NCBI GenBank assembly: GCA_964630785.1
Contig: CAZVZG010000014.1
Coordinates: 65,294 to 129,293 of the forward strand
Direction: 5' to 3'
Source: JADLCX01 sp964630785
Lineage (GTDB): Bacteria; Planctomycetota; Phycisphaerae; Phycisphaerales; UBA1924
Length of the DNA stretch: 64,000 bases
Position numbers and translations under genes: made by a program. Shown here piece by piece: positions 60,244 through 64,000 of this stretch; the first letter of the stretch is position 1; the number at the start of each line of letters is the position of its first letter. The notes beneath the pieces were generated by a model that searched no databases, was not told the DNA's origin, and was given only the letters and a program-made list of their open reading frames with translations.

Positions 60244-61107
60244 TCACCGTCGGCTCGCCTCGAACGCTTCGGGGCTGAGATAGCCGAGGGAACTGTGCAG
60301 ACGTTGACGGTTGTAGAAGACTTCGATGTAATCGAAGATCGCGGCCCGGGCCTGCTGGCGGGTGGCGAACTTCTCGTGGTGGTCCAGCTCGTTCTTGAGC
60401 GTGGCCCAGAAGGACTCCTTCGGGGCGTTGTCGCGGCACTCGCCGGCCCGGCTCATGCTCGTGGTGGCGCCCAGCCGATCCAGCAACGCACGGTACTCCC
60501 GGCAGGCGTACTGCACGCCCCGGTCCGAGTGGTGCAGAAGGCCCGGGGGCGGGTCCCGTCGGGCCCGGGCCATCTCCAGCGCATCGATCACCAGTTCGAC
60601 ACGCATGTGCGCGGCCATGCTCCAGCCCACGATCCTCCGGCTGCACAGGTCCATCACGCCCGCCAGGTAGAGCCACCCCTCTCCGGTGGGGATGTACGTG
60701 ATGTCGCACAGCCAGACCGTGTCCGGGGCCTCGACGGTGAAGCTGCGGTCCAGCAGGTTCGCGGCGATGGGATGATCGTGGTTCGAGTCGGTGGTCGCCG
60801 CGCGGAACTTCCGCTTCACCTTCGAGCGGATCGCGTGCTTGCGCATGACCCGCGCGATGGTCTTGCGGTTGCGTGTCACGCCGCGGTGCATCAGCTCGGT
60901 GCGGACCCGCGGCGAGCCGTACACGCCGCGGGTCTGAGCGTGAACCTCCCGAATCTTCCCGACCAGCTCGATCTCGGCCGCCTCCCGCTTGCCGATCGGG
61001 TGCTTCAGCCAGCGGTAGTAACCGGACATGCTGACCTTCAGCACGCGGCAGCAGTCCCGCACCTTGAACTCGGGGACCAGGTGATCGCGGATGCACTCGA
61101 AGATCAC
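60244..61107 (-). CDS. IS3-family transposase OrfB (DDE)
   Basis: The frame codes for an rve-type transposase: VWLCDITYIPTGEGWLYLAG (first D), LLHHSDRGVQYACREY (second D) and DNAPKESFWATLKNELDHHE (E). It ends NRQRLHSSLGYLSPEAFEAS. Upstream the frame continues to the A6 slip site at 61146-61151, where the ribosome can shift by -1 from OrfA. Alternatively, GTG 61107 overlaps the OrfA stop. It should cut and join the element's ends. The catalytic triad is intact, so the element may be active. Confidence 0.88.
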   Translation of the reverse strand: MIFECIRDHLVPEFKVRDCCRVLKVSMSGYYRWLKHPIGKREAAEIELVGKIREVHAQTRGVYGSPRVRTELMHRGVTRNRKTIARVMRKHAIRSKVKRKFRAATTDSNHDHPIAANLLDRSFTVEAPDTVWLCDITYIPTGEGWLYLAGVMDLCSRRIVGWSMAAHMRVELVIDALEMARARRDPPPGLLHHSDRGVQYACREYRALLDRLGATTSMSRAGECRDNAPKESFWATLKNELDHHEKFATRQQARAAIFDYIEVFYNRQRLHSSLGYLSPEAFEASRR

Positions 61108-61412
61108 GGGCGGCCTCCTTCCTCGCGTGCGAAGAACGCCGTCGCTTTTTTGAGAATGTCCCGCTCGAGCCGGAGACGCTTGTTCTCCGCCTCCAGCTCG
61201 CGCAGCCGCGCCGCCGTCTGCTGCTCGGTCGGCGGCGTGAACGCCCCGCCCCCGCCCGACAGGTTCCTGCGGGCCTTGCTCACCCACGCCATCAGCGTGT
61301 TCACCGGCATCCCCAGGTTCGCCGCGGCCTCCTCCGGCCGACGGCCCTCGGCGATCACCAGCCTCACCGCCGACTCACGGAACTCCTGCGCGTACTTCTG
61401 CTTGCCTGCCAT
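61104..61412 (-). CDS. IS3-family transposase OrfA (HTH)
   Basis: The 102-residue protein starts at ATG 61412, ten bases after GGAAGGAG. A helix-turn-helix (KYAQEFRESAVRLVIAEGRR, PEEAAANLGMPVNTLMAWVS) is followed by a leucine-zipper-like coil (LRELEAENKRLRLERDILKK). It binds the terminal repeats. Frameshift at the A6 run near the end of the gene makes the OrfAB transposase. Confidence 0.88.
   Translation of the reverse strand: MAGKQKYAQEFRESAVRLVIAEGRRPEEAAANLGMPVNTLMAWVSKARRNLSGGGGAFTPPTEQQTAARLRELEAENKRLRLERDILKKATAFFAREEGGRP
61146..61151 (-). promoter_or_regulatory. Programmed -1 frameshift site (A6 run)
   Basis: On the minus strand AAAAAA followed by GCGAC lies near the end of OrfA, and OrfB is in the -1 frame, matching the usual IS3 slip site. 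A downstream stimulator was not looked for in detail. Confidence 0.7.
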
Positions 61413-61452
61413 GGGGACTTGCTCCTTCCGACGGGAAGTATCCCATCGATCG

Positions 61453-61481
61453 GACCCGTCCACCAAACCTGGGCAAGCTCA
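61453..61481. repeat. Right terminal inverted repeat of the IS3 element
   Basis: The exact complement of 60208-60236. It contains CCTGGGCAAGCTCA at its outer end. Confidence 0.92.
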
Positions 61482-61601
61482 AATTCGATGATGGTCCGGC
61501 TTCATGAATGGCAATCTGAGGGCCGATTTGGTGCCAGGATCAAGCAAACATTCTTCGCCACGCACCGTCGCATAATTTGGCAACTCGGTTCGAGTATTGG
61601 T

Positions 61602-61937
61602 TTAAAAACCAATTATAATAATATTGTTGAATCCAAAAACACATACCGCGACAACGGCTGCCAGCAGCATTTCTACAGACGGAGCTCTCCGGAGATATAA
61701 CAGTACGATCGCATAACACACAAAAATAGTCATGATGATCGCGATGACCGCAGACGCCGAACTCCAGAGCACACGGGCCACTTCCTTATCAATAGTGTTT
61801 AGGTGCACTCTAAATTGACAAATGCGTGTTAGCACAAGGACATCTGCAACCATGCAAGCAATAATCACGGCCACAAAATAGTACCATCGATGCTCTACCT
61901 GGCTGACCCATTTCTCGGCACGTTGCTCGCAATTCAT
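61602..61937 (-). CDS. Small membrane protein, candidate Rhs immunity protein
   Basis: The 111-residue protein starts at ATG 61937, which overlaps the stop of the Rhs-tip gene (ATGA, 61934-61937); an ATG at 61955 is the alternative. About three transmembrane helices are seen: HRWYYFVAVIIACMVADVLV, WSSASAVIAIIMTIFVCYAI and VEMLLAAVVAVCVFGFNNII. I do not recognise a family. Small membrane proteins directly after Rhs or other polymorphic toxin tips are commonly immunity proteins, which protect the producing cell. The stop-start overlap supports co-translation. Composition is AT-richer than the window. The gene lies 120 bp from the IS element. Confidence 0.65.
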   Translation of the reverse strand: MNCEQRAEKWVSQVEHRWYYFVAVIIACMVADVLVLTRICQFRVHLNTIDKEVARVLWSSASAVIAIIMTIFVCYAIVLLYLRRAPSVEMLLAAVVAVCVFGFNNIIIIGF

Positions 61938-63115
61938 GGAATCGGTCCCGGCCATCCGTTGTTGATGAACAAGTGCGTCGCCATAATCCCTGACGGCTCC
62001 AGTCCACGAACATCGTGGAAGTTGAGGGTTGGCGTTGTGGCACTTAGTGTTTGGGTGTATATTCGACCATAGCGGTCATGACCCGTCACGTTTGTTGGGG
62101 GATCGACCGACGACCACACAGCACTCAGATTTGCACCGTCGAACGTTCGAGTCCAGTTGAGAGCACCAAACCAGCCGTAGAAATGGTGCGACCAGCGGAC
62201 GCATCCGTATACATCGTCTTTATGCGATCCAGATGCACACACGGCGCAGGTCTCGAACTCATGGTGGTACGCAATCGGACGTACCTGCTGAGACCAATTC
62301 GGATCAACTTCAGGTCGATCGTGCATTGACGCAGGCGCTGGGCCAATAGATGACCCAATTTGATCCATATCATAAAATGGTGGCGATCCACCTGCATCGA
62401 CGTGCCAATGATCATCCGCGATCCAATCGAAACCGTATCCAACAAGTCCACTCACACTGCCCTTGTACAACTGAAGGAACCGAATGTCCTTGCAGTCTCG
62501 GCAAGTTTGATCAAACGCGCCTTTATCTGGAACAAACGTAAGAGTGAAATCGGAAGACCACCGGTTAGCTGTGGTCGATTTGCCGAAACTTCCTAGAAAA
62601 TACCCCGCATCCGAAATGTACTCCCACAGTCCGAAGGGATCGCTCCTGTCAATGGGTCGATTGCTATTTGTTGCAAATCTGTTGCAGTGACTCCGCTCCC
62701 CGATCGGGTCCCTGCTGATCCACCGCCCCATATCCGGCGAGTAGTACCTGAACCCGTAGTACACCAGCCCCGTCTCCGAGTCGGTGAACTTGCTGCTCCA
62801 GCGGATCGCGTTGCGGTTGCCCTGCACGCCCGTGATCGAGCGGCACTCGCCGAAGGGGCCGTATTCGTAGTTGGCCGCGACGCCCCCGTCCGACTTGCAC
62901 AGCCGCGTCACGTTCCCCTGACCGTCGAACACCGCCAGCATCGGGCCCTGGTACGCGCCCGTGTCCGGCGGCACGCTGTCGTCGCTGTAGACCGCCAGCC
63001 CGCCGATCCCCCCCGCCCCCCCGGCGCCCCCGGGCACGCCCGAGAGGTCCGGACCCCAGGCCCACGATTGGTCGCCGCCGACGAAGGACCCGGCTTGATC
63101 GACTCGGTACGACAT
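61934..63115 (-). CDS. Rhs core end plus divergent C-terminal tip (putative toxin)
   Basis: The 393-residue open frame begins at ATG 63115. Residues 60-150 are the end of an Rhs core: YEYGPFGECRSITGVQGNRN, TDSETGLVYYGFRYYSPDMG and RWISRDPIGE, followed by DRSDPFGLWEY. The core boundary is also a change in base composition (one 60-base line at 62,761 has 65% GC, one at 62,401 has 52%). The tip of about 240 residues has FVPDKGAFDQTCRDCKDIRF, DWIADDHWHVDAGGSPPFYD, EFETCAVCASGSHKDDVYGC and WTRTFDGANLSAVW. This is a recurring C-terminal domain of Rhs-type proteins; its activity is unknown. In-frame stop TAA at 63134-63136 separates it from the upstream core. Confidence 0.75.
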   Translation of the reverse strand: MSYRVDQAGSFVGGDQSWAWGPDLSGVPGGAGGAGGIGGLAVYSDDSVPPDTGAYQGPMLAVFDGQGNVTRLCKSDGGVAANYEYGPFGECRSITGVQGNRNAIRWSSKFTDSETGLVYYGFRYYSPDMGRWISRDPIGERSHCNRFATNSNRPIDRSDPFGLWEYISDAGYFLGSFGKSTTANRWSSDFTLTFVPDKGAFDQTCRDCKDIRFLQLYKGSVSGLVGYGFDWIADDHWHVDAGGSPPFYDMDQIGSSIGPAPASMHDRPEVDPNWSQQVRPIAYHHEFETCAVCASGSHKDDVYGCVRWSHHFYGWFGALNWTRTFDGANLSAVWSSVDPPTNVTGHDRYGRIYTQTLSATTPTLNFHDVRGLEPSGIMATHLFINNGWPGPIP

Positions 63116-63133
63116 GATCGGCGTCCACCCGTC

Positions 63134-63514
63134 TTACACGATCCGCTCATGGTAGTCGCCGTCCTTCCAGTGGATCTCGGCCCCGTGCGCGTCCTTGACG
63201 TTGTTGGGGTTGTCGGGGCTCTTGAGGTACCGCTTGGTGATCCGCCGGCCCAGGTAGTCGTACGCGAACTCCAGCCGCAGCCACGAATCGCCCAGCCCCA
63301 GCCGCAACGCGGCCACCGGCGGCCGAAGGTTCATCGCCTTCAGCCGGTTCTCCCCGTCCCACTCGTAGTCCCAGATGCCGTCGCGGATCAGGTTGCCGTC
63401 GGCGTCCTGGGTGAACTGCTCGGGCGTCTTGGGCAGGAACACGTCCTCCTGCCCGTTGGTCTGGCCCGGCGTCTCGCTCACGCCTTCGGCTTGGGCGGGG
63501 TGCGGTTCGTTCAC
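63134..63514 (-). pseudogene. Rhs core fragment with in-frame stop
   Basis: From GTG 63514 the frame encodes YD-repeat residues: DYEWDGENRLKAMN, FAYDYLGRRITKRYLKSPDN and DGDYHERIV, then TAA. Past the stop the same frame continues DGWTPIMSYRV, where intact Rhs proteins read RIVYDGW. A Tyr codon TAC thus became TAA. The 5' end is also truncated: TGA lies two codons before GTG and no Rhs sequence is seen upstream. It is a decayed or orphan part of a larger gene. Confidence 0.75.
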
Positions 63515-64000
63515 CGCTCACCGAATTCTGAACTGCCGGAATCGGCCCCGAGACACTTTCGCGCGATACCGGGGCCACCTGGCGATCTCCGTTCGCTTCG
63601 TTCGGATTCGAACCCTCGGTGAGGCCCGGATTCTCCGGCAAAACTCGGTAAAACGAGAGAGCGGGAGACCCGAACAACCTCGAGTCTCCCGCTCAAGCGG
63701 AGGGTGCACAGAGATAACTCAAAGGGTCTCCGGGTACCGAGTGCGTATTTGATGTCAGTTTTGTCAGTCTTTGGCGGATCTGGATTTGCGCAAGCGTCTG
63801 TGCCGCATGGGCTTGCACGGTGTCACCCTTCCGCCCCCCTGACAGGCCGCGCCGAGTCACCGCTTGCTGGCAGGTTCTTTCGCGGGTTGACCGGGAATGC
63901 GCGTTTCGGCTTCCGTCGCTCCCGGTGCTCCAGCGGGGTGCAAATACTCCATCCGCCCCTCCGGGAACGACGGACGCCGTAACTTGAACGCCATGAACAC
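63515..64000. other. Right-edge region without confirmed gene, 486 bp
   Basis: A perfect 11-bp inverted repeat is at 63,659-63,694. On the minus strand, from the window edge to about 63,858, a frame of about 47 codons (MAFKLRRPSFPEGRMEYLHP, then AGAPGATEAE) ends in TGA and could be the end of a gene outside the window. The rest shows nothing clear. Confidence 0.4.
63659..63694 (-). terminator. Possible terminator, 11-bp stem
   Basis: GAGCGGGAGAC and GTCTCCCGCTC flank a 14-base loop. On the minus strand the stem is followed by TCTCG then TTTT about 5 bases later, a weak T-run. It could end a transcript entering from the right edge, just upstream of the Rhs fragment. Confidence 0.45.

Larger units (their letters stand above)
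60208..61481 (-). mobile_element. IS3-family insertion sequence, 1274 bp
   Basis: Perfect 29-bp terminal inverted repeats at 60208-60236 and 61453-61481 begin TGAGCTTGCC and end with CA, the usual IS3 ends. Inside are a helix-turn-helix OrfA and a DDE OrfB in overlapping frames. The flanks (TTTC left, AATT right) show no matching 3- or 4-bp target duplication, so one end may have rearranged after insertion. The element splits a toxin region between a membrane-protein gene and a lipoprotein gene. Confidence 0.9.

Noticed and set aside
63590..63630. tRNA-like T-arm text (GGTTCGAATCC on the minus strand)
   Set aside because: Only two of the five T-stem pairs form and no acceptor stem is found.

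Overview
The window is a high-GC bacterial chromosome segment, most likely from a planctomycete of the class Phycisphaerae. The signs are four prepilin-like genes carrying the FTLIELLVVIAIIALL leader with DG-type C-terminal motifs, a 4386-residue RTX/LEPR-type giant protein, a secreted protein with a GC-type dockerin-like tail, a DNRLRE protein with a PEP-CTERM-like tail, a Ser/Thr kinase with a type II secretion N-terminal-like module, and a cytochrome-like CxxxxCH motif in a secreted protein. This assignment is inference; no rRNA or tRNA gene was found.

Layout. 1-16.5 kb is a carbohydrate or sugar-acid catabolic island. A minus-strand arm holds a ceramidase-like enzyme (cut by the window edge), an SDR dehydrogenase, an enolase-superfamily dehydratase, a BNR-type secreted protein, a prepilin-like protein and a GntR-LacI chimeric regulator. 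A DNRLRE surface protein follows. A plus-strand arm holds a 2-hydroxyacid dehydrogenase, a sodium:solute symporter, an epimerase-like protein, a DapA-like aldolase, a small membrane protein, a class III aminotransferase, a FAH-family hydrolase and an M24 peptidase. Together they look like uptake and non-phosphorylative breakdown of a sugar acid under one regulator. At 16.7-18.2 kb lies a dockerin-tailed secreted protein, and at 18.2-20.6 kb a compact type II restriction-modification pair.

20.9-34.1 kb is one uninterrupted giant repeat protein. 34.5-37.5 kb holds an oligopeptide-type ABC permease and binding protein without the second permease or ATPases. 37.6-43.5 kb is a run of secreted or lipoprotein genes of unknown role. 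43.6-44.3 kb is infC, which appears to start at a rare AUA codon. 44.7-46.3 kb is a Ser/Thr kinase. 46.7-51.0 kb holds three prepilin-like proteins, two of them in tandem-duplicated cassettes with a small membrane protein. 51.0-59.0 kb holds elbB, an APC permease with a cytosolic stress-like domain, a PcrA/UvrD helicase interrupted by a 368-residue intein, an Rrf2 regulator with a clear promoter-operator, and fdhD.

59.2-63.5 kb is a mobile or toxin region of lower GC. It contains a 5'-truncated Rhs gene with an in-frame stop, a divergent C-terminal tip, a coupled small membrane protein (candidate immunity protein), a 1274-bp IS3-family element with 29-bp perfect inverted repeats, and a lipoprotein gene that the element separated from its neighbours. 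A terminator at 59.02 kb isolates this region from fdhD.

The strongest points for follow-up are the helicase intein with an unrecognised insert domain, the orphan Rhs tip with its putative immunity gene, the AUA-start infC, the duplicated prepilin/small-membrane-protein cassettes, and the catabolic island with its candidate operators.
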